Shown: piece after piece, positions 8,836 through 17,122 of the stretch | How the letters are laid out: every line of letters starts with the position of its first letter | Numbering within the stretch: the stretch's first letter is position 1 | Assembly: GCF_001643375.1 (NCBI RefSeq) | Contig: NZ_LSHB01000012.1 | Coordinates: 1 to 64,000, forward strand | From: Chryseobacterium sp. FP211-J200 | GTDB lineage: Bacteria > Bacteroidota > Bacteroidia > Flavobacteriales > Weeksellaceae | Reading direction: 5' to 3' | Length of the DNA stretch: 64,000 bases | Made by a program: the position numbers and the translations under genes | The notes under the pieces: generated by a model | What the model was told of the DNA's origin: nothing | Database searches by the model: none | The model's input: the letters and a program-made list of their open reading frames with translations, nothing else

Positions 8836-9807
8836 ATGGAATTCTTAGACCAGTATCAGAAAATTGTAGCAGACGCTATCGAAAAACATACTTTTACCAA
8901 CAAACCGGACGAGCTGTACCAACCGATGAATTATATCATTTCTCACGGTGGAAAGAGGCTTCGTCCGATCATGTTATTAATGGCTTGCGACCTTTTCAAA
9001 GGCGATTTGGAAAAAGCTTTGAAACCTTCCTTAGCAATCGAGTTTTTCCACAATTTTACCTTGATCCACGATGATATTATGGATGAAGCGCCATTGAGAA
9101 GAAACAAACCAACGATTCACACATTGCATGGGATCAATGTTGGGATTCTTTCTGGCGATGCACTTTTAATCAAAGCTTATCAATTCTTTGAAGATCTGGA
9201 TCCGGAATTATTCAAGAAATGCATCAAGATATTTTCTGAGACTGGTGCCGTTCTTTGCGAAGGTCAGCAGTTTGATATCAATTTTGAAAATATGTCGAAT
9301 GTATCTTATGATGATTATATTCAAATGATCACATTTAAAACCGGTGTTCTAAGTGCGTCATCTTTCCAGATCGGGGCATTGATCGCTGGAGCGTCAGAAG
9401 AAGATGCAGAAGCGATGTACAACTTCGGAAAACACATCGGAATCGCATTCCAGATCATGGATGATTACCTGGATGTTTTCGGAAATCAGGAGCAATTTGG
9501 GAAGAAACACGCTGGTGATATTTACGAGAATAAAAAAACCATTCTTTATCTTTTGGCTCTTGAGCACGCCAATCCAGAGGAATTATCTGAACTGAATTAT
9601 TGGTATTCCAAAAAGACAGACAATGTTGACAAAGTTTACAGCGTTGAGAAAATCTTTAGAAGAACAAAAGTGGATGACAAAGTTTTAAGACTTATTCAAA
9701 AACATAACGAAATCGGACAATCTTATCTTGATCAGATCAACCTTCCTGACGAGAAAAAATTACCTTTCCGTGAATTGGCAAATTATTTATTAAGAAGAGA
9801 AAGTTAA
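8836..9807 (+). CDS. Trans-polyprenyl diphosphate synthase
   Basis: Head-to-tail prenyl transferase of 323 residues that elongates an allylic diphosphate with isopentenyl diphosphate. It probably makes the menaquinone side chain. First Asp-rich motif DDIMD at residues 79-83; second DDYLD at 209-213; GGKRLRP at 39-45 binds diphosphate. The length and motifs fit the IspB/octaprenyl group, but product length cannot be fixed from the motifs alone, so no symbol is assigned. Menaquinone would be the electron acceptor of the complex I encoded further right. Confidence 0.92.
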   Translation: MEFLDQYQKIVADAIEKHTFTNKPDELYQPMNYIISHGGKRLRPIMLLMACDLFKGDLEKALKPSLAIEFFHNFTLIHDDIMDEAPLRRNKPTIHTLHGINVGILSGDALLIKAYQFFEDLDPELFKKCIKIFSETGAVLCEGQQFDINFENMSNVSYDDYIQMITFKTGVLSASSFQIGALIAGASEEDAEAMYNFGKHIGIAFQIMDDYLDVFGNQEQFGKKHAGDIYENKKTILYLLALEHANPEELSELNYWYSKKTDNVDKVYSVEKIFRRTKVDDKVLRLIQKHNEIGQSYLDQINLPDEKKLPFRELANYLLRRES

Positions 9808-9819
9808 TTGAAAAATCGT

Positions 9820-9872
9820 AAACCGTTGATTTGTGAAATCGTCTACTTAACAATTTTACAAATCAACGGTTT
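9820..9872. repeat. 15-bp inverted repeat, AAATCGT-family spacer
   Basis: AAACCGTTGATTTGT (9820-9834) and ACAAATCAACGGTTT (9858-9872) are perfect complements around a 23-base AT-rich loop. Words such as AAATCGT, TTGTGAAATCGT and TTTTACAAATCA recur in the spacer at 59770-59870, so this is one copy of a degenerate dispersed family. It could also act as a terminator after the prenyl synthase gene. Confidence 0.7.
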
Positions 9873-9902
9873 TACAAGTTAACGCTCCAAAAATCACAAA
9901 AA

Positions 9903-10856
9903 ATGAAATTCAGAACAGAAGTAGATATTAATGTAAGTGAGAAAAAAATTGGGACAGATGACTGCATCTTCTCCATCGGATCGTGTTTCGCAACAGAAAT
10001 GCACGAGAAATTTTCTGAAGGTCAGATCCAGTCTTTGAACAATCCGTTTGGGACGATTTTCAATCCGTACTCAATTAACAATGCAATCCAGCAGATCTAT
10101 GATGCGAAGGAATATCAGGAGAGCGACTTGATCTTGGCCAATGAAAGTTACATCAGTCTCGATCATCATTCTTCTTTCGATTCCAGATCTGCGAAACAAT
10201 CTTTGGAGAAGATCAATAAAAATATAGAGGAAGCAAATCAGTTTTTGCAGAACACGAGTTTTGTGATCATCACATTTGGAACGTCCTACATTTATGAATT
10301 TCTTCCAAAGAAAAAGTTGGTTGCCAACTGTCACAAGATTCCACAGAAGTTTTTCGAGAAACGATTTTTATCCAATCAAGAATTGAAGGAATCAATTACT
10401 AAAACCATTGATACTTTAAAGGATATTTGTAAAAGCGATGTGCAGATCCTGTTCACAGTTTCGCCGGTTCGTCACACCAAAGACGGCATTGTGGAGAATC
10501 AATTGAGCAAATCAAAATTAATAACTGCCATTCACGAATCGATTTCTGAAAAAGAAAATTGCCACTATCTCCCGATCTACGAATTGATGATGGATGATCT
10601 CCGCGATTACAGATTTTACAAAGAAGATATGATCCACCCAAGTTCTCAAGCTGTTCAATATATTTGGGAGAAATTCGGGAATGCTTATTTTACTGATGAG
10701 ACCAAGGTTTTCATTAATGAAAATAATAAGATCCTAACTGCGCTCAATCACAAAACAGCAGATGAGAAGAATCCAAAATATCAGGAATTTTTAGAAAAGA
10801 TCAATCAAAAGATCCTAGATCAGCAGAAAAAAGTTCAACATAAAATTTTCAGCTAA
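9903..10856 (+). CDS. GSCFA domain protein
   Basis: Protein of 317 residues with the family-defining GSCFA sequence at residues 26-30 (SIGSCFATEMHEKF). GSCFA proteins belong to the SGNH/GDSL hydrolase fold; here Ser27 would sit in block I, and a downstream DMIHPSSQAVQYIW segment near residue 240 supplies the Asp-x-x-His pair. No signal peptide is seen. The substrate is unknown. It lies between prenyl synthase and tatD and may be co-transcribed with tatD. Confidence 0.88.
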   Translation: MKFRTEVDINVSEKKIGTDDCIFSIGSCFATEMHEKFSEGQIQSLNNPFGTIFNPYSINNAIQQIYDAKEYQESDLILANESYISLDHHSSFDSRSAKQSLEKINKNIEEANQFLQNTSFVIITFGTSYIYEFLPKKKLVANCHKIPQKFFEKRFLSNQELKESITKTIDTLKDICKSDVQILFTVSPVRHTKDGIVENQLSKSKLITAIHESISEKENCHYLPIYELMMDDLRDYRFYKEDMIHPSSQAVQYIWEKFGNAYFTDETKVFINENNKILTALNHKTADEKNPKYQEFLEKINQKILDQQKKVQHKIFS

Positions 10857-10910
10857 TTGCTTTTGGCAGATTGCTATTTGCTATCAGCCGATCGCCAATC
10901 GCATCACATT
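10857..10910. repeat. GCTTTTGGC-word spacer read open in the tatD frame
   Basis: The 54 bases between the GSCFA stop and the tatD ATG consist of near-repeated words (GCTTTTGGC, TTGCTATTTGCTATC, GCCGATCGCCAATCGC). The spacer at 47811-47835 between nuoF and nuoE has the same style. It is open in the tatD frame from a TTG at 10857, which would add 18 unlikely residues. Confidence 0.5.
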
Positions 10911-11678
10911 ATGATAGACACTCACACCCATTTATACTCAGACCAATTCGACGAAGACCGCACGGAGATGATCCAGCGGGCTTTGGATAAAGGCGTGGAG
11001 AAATTCTTCCTTCCGGCAATTGACTCCGAAACACATGAGAAAATGCTCCTTGTCGAAACCGAATATCCAGGCAAAATATTCTCGATGATGGGATTGCATC
11101 CATGCTCCGTACAACCGGATTCTTGGGAAAACGAGTTGAAACTTGTTCAGAATTACCTTGATCAAAGAGATTTTGTGGCAATCGGGGAAATCGGAATTGA
11201 CCTATATTGGGACAAATCAACTTTGGATATTCAAGTCAAAGCTTTTCAACAACAAATCGATTGGGCTATCGAGAAAGATATTCCGATCGTGATCCATTCC
11301 AGAGAAAGTTTTGATGAAACCTTTGAAGTTCTGGAGCGAAAGAAACATCCTAAATTACGCGGGATCTTCCATTGTTTTTCTGGAAATCTGGAACAAGCAC
11401 GACAAGCAGTCGACCTTCAATTTGTTTTGGGGATCGGTGGCGTAGTGACATTCAAAAATGGAAAGATCGATCAGTTCTTAAATCAAATTCCGTTAGATAA
11501 GATCGTTCTGGAAACAGATTCACCTTACTTGGCGCCAGTTCCTTTCCGAGGGAAACGAAACGAAAGTTCCTACGTTGAATTGGTCGCTGGAAAGTTGGTT
11601 GATATTTACGGAAAAGACTTTTCTGAGATTGATAGAATCACAACTGAAAATGCTTTAAAATTATTTGGATTTAGTTAA
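10911..11678 (+). CDS. tatD: TatD family metal-dependent hydrolase
   Basis: TIM-barrel DNase-type hydrolase of 255 residues. Metal-site residues are visible in order: DTHTH at residues 3-7, EIGIDLYW near 90, VIHSRES near 128, FHCFSGN near 153 and ETDSPYLAP near 201. The family has 3'-5' exonuclease activity and is linked to DNA repair and quality control. I chose the ATG at 10911 because MIDTHTH is the usual N-terminus; the longer frame from TTG 10857 only translates a repetitive spacer. Confidence 0.9.
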   Translation: MIDTHTHLYSDQFDEDRTEMIQRALDKGVEKFFLPAIDSETHEKMLLVETEYPGKIFSMMGLHPCSVQPDSWENELKLVQNYLDQRDFVAIGEIGIDLYWDKSTLDIQVKAFQQQIDWAIEKDIPIVIHSRESFDETFEVLERKKHPKLRGIFHCFSGNLEQARQAVDLQFVLGIGGVVTFKNGKIDQFLNQIPLDKIVLETDSPYLAPVPFRGKRNESSYVELVAGKLVDIYGKDFSEIDRITTENALKLFGFS

Positions 11679-11736
11679 TAAGAATTGATCTTGAATATGT
11701 AGAAAACAAATCTTATCTTGTTCTAATAAAATTGTT

Positions 11737-12768
11737 ATGAGAAAATTTTTACTTTTATTTATTTTAATATATAATTTTTGTCTTTCACAGCAACGAGATC
11801 AACCTTTAGAAATTAAATCTAATGCCGATTTTATTCACAAAACAGGCGTAATTTTTCCAAAAGAGTGGAATGGTCTTAAAAGAGATAGATTGGTCTCTTA
11901 TGACAAAAATAATGACAATGTCGGTGCAACTTACTATTTCAAAGCCAATAAAAAAGTCACAAATATTAGCATATATATTTATCCTGCTGAAGTTTCAAAT
12001 GAAAATCTGAGGGATCAATTTTTATCTTTCAAAACGGTTGTAAATAGAAATGCTACAAATCAGCCCGATATTTCACCAGAATTTGTAAAATTAAAATCTG
12101 AAAAAGTTGTTATAAACGGATTGAAATCATACTTCGACTACAACATTATCGTTCCCGACTTTATGAAAGGTCAAAAGGAACAGAAGAACAAATCATTTTT
12201 TTCCGTATATGATTGTGGAAAATGGAATGTTAAGTTCAGAATTAGCGTAGAAGACGGGGATTTTGATCGAGTTAAACAACTAGAAAAAGCTTTGATTGCG
12301 TATTTTGAACCAGTTAAAATTGCAGAAAAATACCAAATTGAAAGTGGAAAAAATGCTGAAATTCTTATTTCAAAAACGGCGCAAAGAGATTCATTAATGC
12401 TAAAATCTACAATCGAAGAATCAGAAGCCAAAAAAGAATGGTTAAATACTAACAAAAGTGCCGCAGAATTATCTGCTGGTTTTAGTGATTTCGAAATAGA
12501 ATCTCATGTAAGTGCAATTCAGCATAAACTCAAATTTTATAATGAAAAAAAGGATAAAATTGCAGGAAGTGAGGAAACAAAAAAATATTTTGAAAATCTC
12601 CAAAAAATTTATGATAACGGCTATTTGAAAGATTTTATATATTCCCAAACTTTTGGAGTCGTCATTTATCCGGATGGAGAAAATCGAAAGAACCTTTATT
12701 CTGATTTCGTAAAACAAAATAATATTCCACAAGACATTATTGAATTAATGTATAGAATTTATTATTAA
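11737..12768 (+). CDS. Secreted protein of unknown function
   Basis: Not recognised. The 343-residue product begins with a signal peptide (MRKFLLLFILIYNFCLSQQ), so it is exported to the periplasm or outer membrane. The mature part is Lys/Glu-rich and mixed alpha/beta, with no cysteine motif, lipobox, sorting domain or repeated unit. A helical, coiled-coil-like stretch spans about residues 205-285. The gene is isolated, 58 bases after tatD, and ends at a bidirectional terminator. Confidence 0.75.
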   Translation: MRKFLLLFILIYNFCLSQQRDQPLEIKSNADFIHKTGVIFPKEWNGLKRDRLVSYDKNNDNVGATYYFKANKKVTNISIYIYPAEVSNENLRDQFLSFKTVVNRNATNQPDISPEFVKLKSEKVVINGLKSYFDYNIIVPDFMKGQKEQKNKSFFSVYDCGKWNVKFRISVEDGDFDRVKQLEKALIAYFEPVKIAEKYQIESGKNAEILISKTAQRDSLMLKSTIEESEAKKEWLNTNKSAAELSAGFSDFEIESHVSAIQHKLKFYNEKKDKIAGSEETKKYFENLQKIYDNGYLKDFIYSQTFGVVIYPDGENRKNLYSDFVKQNNIPQDIIELMYRIYY

Positions 12769-12804
12769 GAGCATAAACTTTCAAGATTCCTTATTTAAAA
12801 AAAC

Positions 12805-12831
12805 AAAAACCGGAAATAGTTTCCGGTTTTT
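12805..12831. terminator. Bidirectional terminator
   Basis: AAAAACCGGAAA and TTTCCGGTTTTT form a 12-bp stem with loop TAG between two convergent genes. A-run and T-run flanks let it work in both directions. Confidence 0.88.
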
Positions 12832-12835
12832 TATT

Positions 12836-14083
12836 TTATTTTTTTCTGTAGAAATTGCTTTTATTCTTAGGCTTTTCGGTGCGTTGACCAGTTGGTCTCG
12901 GCCTTGGATTGAAAGGCTTGTTGTTGCTGTCTCTTTTCTGCTCCACAAGATTGTCTGTGTGGAAAGGATGATCCGTTACAACTGGAATTTTCTTCCCGAT
13001 CAGTTTCTCGGTATTTCTAAGATTCGCAAGATCCAAAGCATCTACGAATGAGAAAGAGGTTCCTTCTGATCCAGCTCTACCTGTTCTTCCAATTCTGTGA
13101 ACGTAAGTTTCGGAAACGTCGGACAATTCGTAATTCACAACATATTTCAACTCGTCGATATCAATTCCTCTCGCTGCGATGTCTGTAGCAACCAAGATTC
13201 TTGTTCTTTTTGATTTGAAGTTGGAAAGTGCGTTCTGTCTTGCATTCTGAGATTTGTTTCCATGAATTGCTTCTGCGGAAATATTGGACTGATGCAATTT
13301 TTTAACAATCTTATCTGCTCCGTGTTTTGTTCTCGAGAAAACCAAAACCTGATCGAACTTCGGATCTTCCAAAAGGTGGATCAAAAGATCGGTCTTGTTG
13401 TTATTATCAACAAAATAAATACTTTGCTGGATCGTATCCGCAGTGGAAGAAACCGGAGCTACTTCAACTCTTACTGGATTGATCAAGATCTCGGAAGCCA
13501 ACTTTGCGATTTCTTTCGGCATTGTTGCAGAGAAGAAAAGGTTTTGTCTTTTTGCTGGGATCAGTTTCAGGATTTTCTTCACATCGTGAACGAATCCCAT
13601 GTCTAACATTCTGTCCGCCTCATCCAGAACAAAAATTTCTAAGTGATGAAGTTTTACAATGCCTTGGGAAATAAAATCCAACAATCTTCCTGGAGTCGCA
13701 ATCAAAATATCAACACCTCTTTTAAGTTGCTGTTCTTGTGCGTGCTGTTTCACACCACCGAAAACCACAAGGGATTTTAGTTTCAAATGTTTTCCGTAGT
13801 CCTGGAAATTTTCTTCGATTTGGATAGCCAATTCACGCGTCGGTGTCAGAATCAAAGCTTTGATCTGATTTCTGTGAGGCTCTTTGGCAGAAGAAAGATT
13901 TTGTAAAATAGGGATGGCAAATGCCGCTGTTTTTCCTGTTCCTGTCTGTGCACTTCCCAAAAGGTCTCTGCCTAGCAGGATAGATGGGATCGCTTTTTCT
14001 TGTATTGGTGTCGGCTGTTCGTAACCTTGCGCTTTTAGGGCGTCTAATATTGGCTTGATCAAGCCTAATTCGTCAAAATTCAA
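12836..14083 (-). CDS. rhlE: DEAD-box RNA helicase, RhlE-like
   Basis: Second DEAD-box helicase of the window, 415 residues: Q-motif QPTPIQEKAIP near residue 20, SAQTGTGKT near 43-51, DEAD near 153, SAT near 185 and HRIGRTGRAG near 325. A short basic tail rich in Pro/Arg/Lys (PRPRPTGQRTEKPKNKS) replaces the DbpA domain, as in RhlE. The frame starts at TTG 14083 directly before the conserved NFDELGL. A promoter box and a terminator-like hairpin lie in its 5' leader (see 14110-14157), which suggests attenuation. Confidence 0.92.
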   Translation of the reverse strand: MNFDELGLIKPILDALKAQGYEQPTPIQEKAIPSILLGRDLLGSAQTGTGKTAAFAIPILQNLSSAKEPHRNQIKALILTPTRELAIQIEENFQDYGKHLKLKSLVVFGGVKQHAQEQQLKRGVDILIATPGRLLDFISQGIVKLHHLEIFVLDEADRMLDMGFVHDVKKILKLIPAKRQNLFFSATMPKEIAKLASEILINPVRVEVAPVSSTADTIQQSIYFVDNNNKTDLLIHLLEDPKFDQVLVFSRTKHGADKIVKKLHQSNISAEAIHGNKSQNARQNALSNFKSKRTRILVATDIAARGIDIDELKYVVNYELSDVSETYVHRIGRTGRAGSEGTSFSFVDALDLANLRNTEKLIGKKIPVVTDHPFHTDNLVEQKRDSNNKPFNPRPRPTGQRTEKPKNKSNFYRKK

Positions 14084-14109
14084 ATGGAATATTTTTTTAA
14101 TTTAATAAA

Positions 14110-14140
14110 GTAAAAATTCCTCCGTATATTAGGAGGAATT
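14110..14140 (-). terminator. Terminator-like hairpin in the rhlE leader
   Basis: AATTCCTCC and GGAGGAATT (9 bp, 8-base loop) are followed, reading on the minus strand, by TTTTTACTTTA. It is placed to terminate the lipoprotein transcript. It also lies downstream of the TATCTTTG box that would drive rhlE, so rhlE transcripts must pass through it. Confidence 0.75.
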
Positions 14141-14149
14141 AATATTGTG

Positions 14150-14157
14150 CAAAGATA
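14150..14157 (-). promoter_or_regulatory. Putative -7 box for rhlE
   Basis: TATCTTTG on the minus strand, about 66 bases before the rhlE start. A clear TTG at -33 is missing. Confidence 0.5.
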
Positions 14158-14187
14158 GCCTATTTTAAATAAAGTCGAGATTAAGTA

Positions 14188-14682
14188 TTAATTTACCTTT
14201 TCCCACTTTTGATTTTCTTTAATTTCAGTAATTAAAGTAGTCAGATCTGTCAATTTTTTTGGTTTTTCGCCAGCTGACATTGCGATATCTCTCTTGGTTC
14301 CGTCAGCAAAAGTAACTCTCAAATTGATCTTCGAAGCATCCATGATTCTTTTGTCGATATAACTGTCATTTAATGTCTTGATGTTTGCAGCATCTGTCGC
14401 ATCTACCAATCTCTTGTAATCTTCTGTACTCAAGCTTGCTTTGAAGGTGCCTTCTCGTGGCTTACTCATGTCATCCTTGGAACCGCCTTTTGAAAAGTTA
14501 AAATGTTCTGCTTCCAAAATCGCATTTCTGTCAGCGTCAATTGTAATTTTATAAGTTGGACAAAATCCGAAACAAGGACCTACCTGATATTCAATGGCAG
14601 AATATTGTGAAGTTTGAGAATTTTGAGATGTTTTGCAGGACATTAATCCTAAGAAAACTACTAAACTGAATAAATATTTCAT
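14188..14682 (-). CDS. DUF6438 lipoprotein
   Basis: Predicted lipoprotein of 164 residues: signal segment MKYLFSLVVFLGLMSC with lipobox LMSC, so Cys16 is lipidated. The mature domain begins with a VGPCFGFCPTYKITID motif whose two cysteines are typical of DUF6438 proteins. Function is unknown. It is the last gene of the hpt-adk-obg run, 51 bases after obg, and ends before the hairpin at 14115-14140. Confidence 0.8.
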   Translation of the reverse strand: MKYLFSLVVFLGLMSCKTSQNSQTSQYSAIEYQVGPCFGFCPTYKITIDADRNAILEAEHFNFSKGGSKDDMSKPREGTFKASLSTEDYKRLVDATDAANIKTLNDSYIDKRIMDASKINLRVTFADGTKRDIAMSAGEKPKKLTDLTTLITEIKENQKWEKVN

Positions 14683-14733
14683 TGTATTTTTTTTTGCTGT
14701 ACCTCTTTAAATAATTGTTCCGAAAACGTAAAA

Positions 14734-15717
14734 TTATCCATGTAATTTCTTCCAGATCGCATCTTTCAATTCTTGGAGACCTTCGCCAGTTACGCCAGAA
14801 AAGAATAACGGCTGTCTGTTTTCTGGAAATTCAGCTGCGATTTCTCTTTTTAATTCATCATCCAATAGGTCAGCTTTTGAAACGGATAAAAGGAAGTCTT
14901 TGTCCAAAAGTTCAGGATTGTATTCTTTAAGTTCGTTCTCAAGGATTTTAAATTCCTGAAAGTGATCTTCAGAATCTGCAGGAATTAAAAATAACAAAAT
15001 AGAGTTTCTTTCAATATGTCTTAGGAATCTGTGTCCAAGACCTTTACCTTCCGCCGCACCTTCGATAATTCCTGGGATATCTGCCATGACGAAAGATTTG
15101 TAATTTCTCCATTCCACGATTCCAAGATTTGGTTTCAAAGTGGTGAAGGCATAATCTGCGATCTTTGGTCTTGCTGCAGAAACGGATGAAAGAAGCGTGG
15201 ATTTTCCAGCATTCGGGAATCCAACTAAACCAACATCAGCTAGTAATTTCAGTTCGAAAGTCACAAAACCTTCTTGGCCATCCATTCCAGGTTGTGCAAA
15301 TCTAGGTGTTTGGTTGGTCGAGGATTTGAAATGCTCATTTCCTTTTCCACCTTTTCCACCTTCCATCAGGATAATTTCTTGTCCATCTTCCAGGATCTCG
15401 CCAACGATTTCGCCTTCTTCATTTCTAGCGATAGTTCCCATTGGAACATCGATGTAAACATCTTCACCGTAAGCACCTGTCAACTGGTTTTTTTGACCGT
15501 TGTGACCGCGTTCTGCTTTGATGTGGCGCGTGTATCTCAATGGCAAAAGCGTCCATTCGTGAGCGTTTCCTCTCATGATCACGTGACCACCACGTCCGCC
15601 GTCGCCACCATCGGGACCACCTTTAGGAATATATTTTTCTCTACGAAGGTGAGCCGATCCAGCACCGCCGTGACCGCTTTTACAGTGGATTTTTACGTAA
15701 TCTACGAAATTTGACAT
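14734..15717 (-). CDS. obg: GTPase Obg/CgtA
   Basis: Ribosome-associated GTPase needed for 50S subunit assembly and stress control, 327 residues. The glycine-rich Obg domain is at 1-158 ([12 protein letters not shown]). The G domain has G1 GFPNAGKST near 165, a DIPGII switch region near 212 and an SKAD-type G4 near 284. It lacks the extra C-terminal OCT domain found in some Firmicutes. I chose ATG 15717 ([15 protein letters not shown]), the conserved Obg start; the frame could extend 19 residues upstream into a repeat hairpin. It lies in the conserved hpt-adk-obg order. Confidence 0.95.
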   Translation of the reverse strand: MSNFVDYVKIHCKSGHGGAGSAHLRREKYIPKGGPDGGDGGRGGHVIMRGNAHEWTLLPLRYTRHIKAERGHNGQKNQLTGAYGEDVYIDVPMGTIARNEEGEIVGEILEDGQEIILMEGGKGGKGNEHFKSSTNQTPRFAQPGMDGQEGFVTFELKLLADVGLVGFPNAGKSTLLSSVSAARPKIADYAFTTLKPNLGIVEWRNYKSFVMADIPGIIEGAAEGKGLGHRFLRHIERNSILLFLIPADSEDHFQEFKILENELKEYNPELLDKDFLLSVSKADLLDDELKREIAAEFPENRQPLFFSGVTGEGLQELKDAIWKKLHG

Positions 15718-15740
15718 ATTGTTTGGGATTATAGACAAAT

Positions 15741-15786
15741 AGAGAATAGATTGTAGACTGATAAAAAAGTCCACGATCTATTCTCT
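15741..15786. repeat. Long hairpin between adk and obg
   Basis: AGAGAATAGATTGTAGACT (15741-15759) and AGTCCACGATCTATTCTCT (15768-15786) form a 19-bp stem with two mismatches and an 8-base loop. The TAGATTGTAGAC and CTATTCTCT words recur near 26670-26700 (CTATTAGTCTATTCTCTC). It lies inside an apparent operon, so it could stabilise or punctuate the mRNA. Confidence 0.7.
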
Positions 15787-15800
15787 AAAAAATCTAAGTT

Positions 15801-16379
15801 TTATTTAATTTTTTCTACTTCAGCAAATAGTTTTTCGGAGATCTCGGAGATGTCGCCAACGCCGATCACTTCTGCATATTTGCCTTGTTTTTTGTATAAT
15901 TCTGCAACTTCTGCAGTTTTTGTATAATATTCTGTGATCCTATCTCGGATGATGTCCTCATTAGAATCGTCTGTTCTACCGCTGGTTTCTCCTCTTTTCA
16001 GAAGTCTTTCCACCAAAACTGCATCATCTACAATTAATGAAAGACAAACACTGATCTCAGAATTCAATTCTTCTTTCACGATGGTTTCCAAAGCTTCTGT
16101 CTGAACTGCAGTTCTAGGGAATCCGTCAAAAATAAATCCATTGGTTTCTGTTGGTTTTCTCAACTCATCAATTAACATGTCAATAGTAACCTGATCCGGA
16201 ACCAATTGGCCTTTGTCGATGTATGATTTTGCTAATTTTCCAAGCTCTGTATCATTTTTCATATTGTAACGAAAAAGATCTCCTGTAGAAATTTGTTTCA
16301 GATTATACTTCTCAATCAAATGCTGAGCTTGGGTTCCTTTTCCACTTCCCGGAGGACCAAAGAGAACAATATTGATCAT
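15801..16379 (-). CDS. adk: Adenylate kinase
   Basis: Converts ATP and AMP into two ADP in the cytoplasm. 192 residues. The P-loop GPPGSGKGTQ is at residues 8-17, DGFPRT near 81-86 binds AMP, and a short LID (RGETSGRTDD) carries no zinc-binding cysteines. This is the short-LID form. It is second of an apparent hpt-adk-obg operon, with gaps of 48 and 83 bases. Confidence 0.96.
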   Translation of the reverse strand: MINIVLFGPPGSGKGTQAQHLIEKYNLKQISTGDLFRYNMKNDTELGKLAKSYIDKGQLVPDQVTIDMLIDELRKPTETNGFIFDGFPRTAVQTEALETIVKEELNSEISVCLSLIVDDAVLVERLLKRGETSGRTDDSNEDIIRDRITEYYTKTAEVAELYKKQGKYAEVIGVGDISEISEKLFAEVEKIK

Positions 16380-16427
16380 ATTTCTTTTTATTTATTTAGA
16401 TTTATTTCTTTTTATTTTGAGTAGAGA

Positions 16428-16982
16428 TTAATGATTGATTCTACCTTCTTCCAATTGATATAGGTCTGGTAGGTTTCTTCCTAATTCATCATAATCCAAT
16501 CCGTAACCTAGCACAAACTTGTTAGGGATCTCTTTAGCTACATAATCTACGATGAAATCTTTTTTGAAAACATCAGGCTTCAAAAGGAGGGAAGCTACTT
16601 TGAGAGATTTAGGGCGTTGCGTATTTTTGAAATATTCAAATAGATTTTCTAAGGTGTTTCCAGTGTCAACAATGTCTTCCATAAGGATGATATGACGATC
16701 CACAACATCTTTAGTTAGTTCCATTTTTTTATAAACTATTCCAGTAGATTGCGTTCCGGAATATGAACTTACCTGTAAAAAAGCAATTTCACATTTACCA
16801 GGATAATATTTTAAGAAATCAGAAAAAAACATGATGACACCATTCAGAACACCAATGAAAATTGGGGTTTCATCTTTGTAATCTTCGTAAACTTTTTCTG
16901 CTAATTCTTTAATAATTCCCTGAATTTCATCGTGTTTCAGGTATGGTACGAAACTTTTGTCGTGAACTTGTATAGACTCCAT
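16428..16982 (-). CDS. hpt: Hypoxanthine phosphoribosyltransferase
   Basis: Purine salvage enzyme joining hypoxanthine or guanine to PRPP. The PRPP loop IILMEDIVDTGNT near residues 95-107 and the early FIGVLNGVIMF segment are diagnostic. I chose ATG 16982 (MESIQVHD, 184 residues). A further in-frame ATG six codons upstream lies on or before the predicted transcription start, because a TATTTTTG box occupies 16998-17005. First gene of the operon with adk and obg. Confidence 0.94.
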   Translation of the reverse strand: MESIQVHDKSFVPYLKHDEIQGIIKELAEKVYEDYKDETPIFIGVLNGVIMFFSDFLKYYPGKCEIAFLQVSSYSGTQSTGIVYKKMELTKDVVDRHIILMEDIVDTGNTLENLFEYFKNTQRPKSLKVASLLLKPDVFKKDFIVDYVAKEIPNKFVLGYGLDYDELGRNLPDLYQLEEGRINH

Positions 16983-16997
16983 ATGTATTTCAAAGTG

Positions 16998-17005
16998 CAA
17001 AAATA
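16998..17005 (-). promoter_or_regulatory. Putative -7 box for hpt-adk-obg
   Basis: TATTTTTG on the minus strand, 15 bases before the ATG at 16982, implying a leader of only about 10 bases. No well-placed -33 TTG is seen. Confidence 0.5.
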
Positions 17006-17088
17006 AGATTTTTAAACCAAACCGCCCATTTTCTTTTTTTTAATAGGTTTTTCGAGTTGATAGAAAAGGGTAATACAATTTAATTATC

Positions 17089-17096
17089 TATATTTG
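17089..17096 (+). promoter_or_regulatory. Putative -7 box for the PASTA gene
   Basis: TATATTTG on the plus strand, 26 bases before the ATG at 17123, divergent from the hpt promoter. The -33 element is unclear. Confidence 0.5.
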
Positions 17097-17122
17097 CGTT
17101 ACGTTTCTGAAAAAGAATAATT

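Noticed and set aside
10857-10910. Longer TatD start at TTG 10857
   Set aside because: The added 18 residues translate a word-repeat spacer, and the family starts at MIDTHTH.
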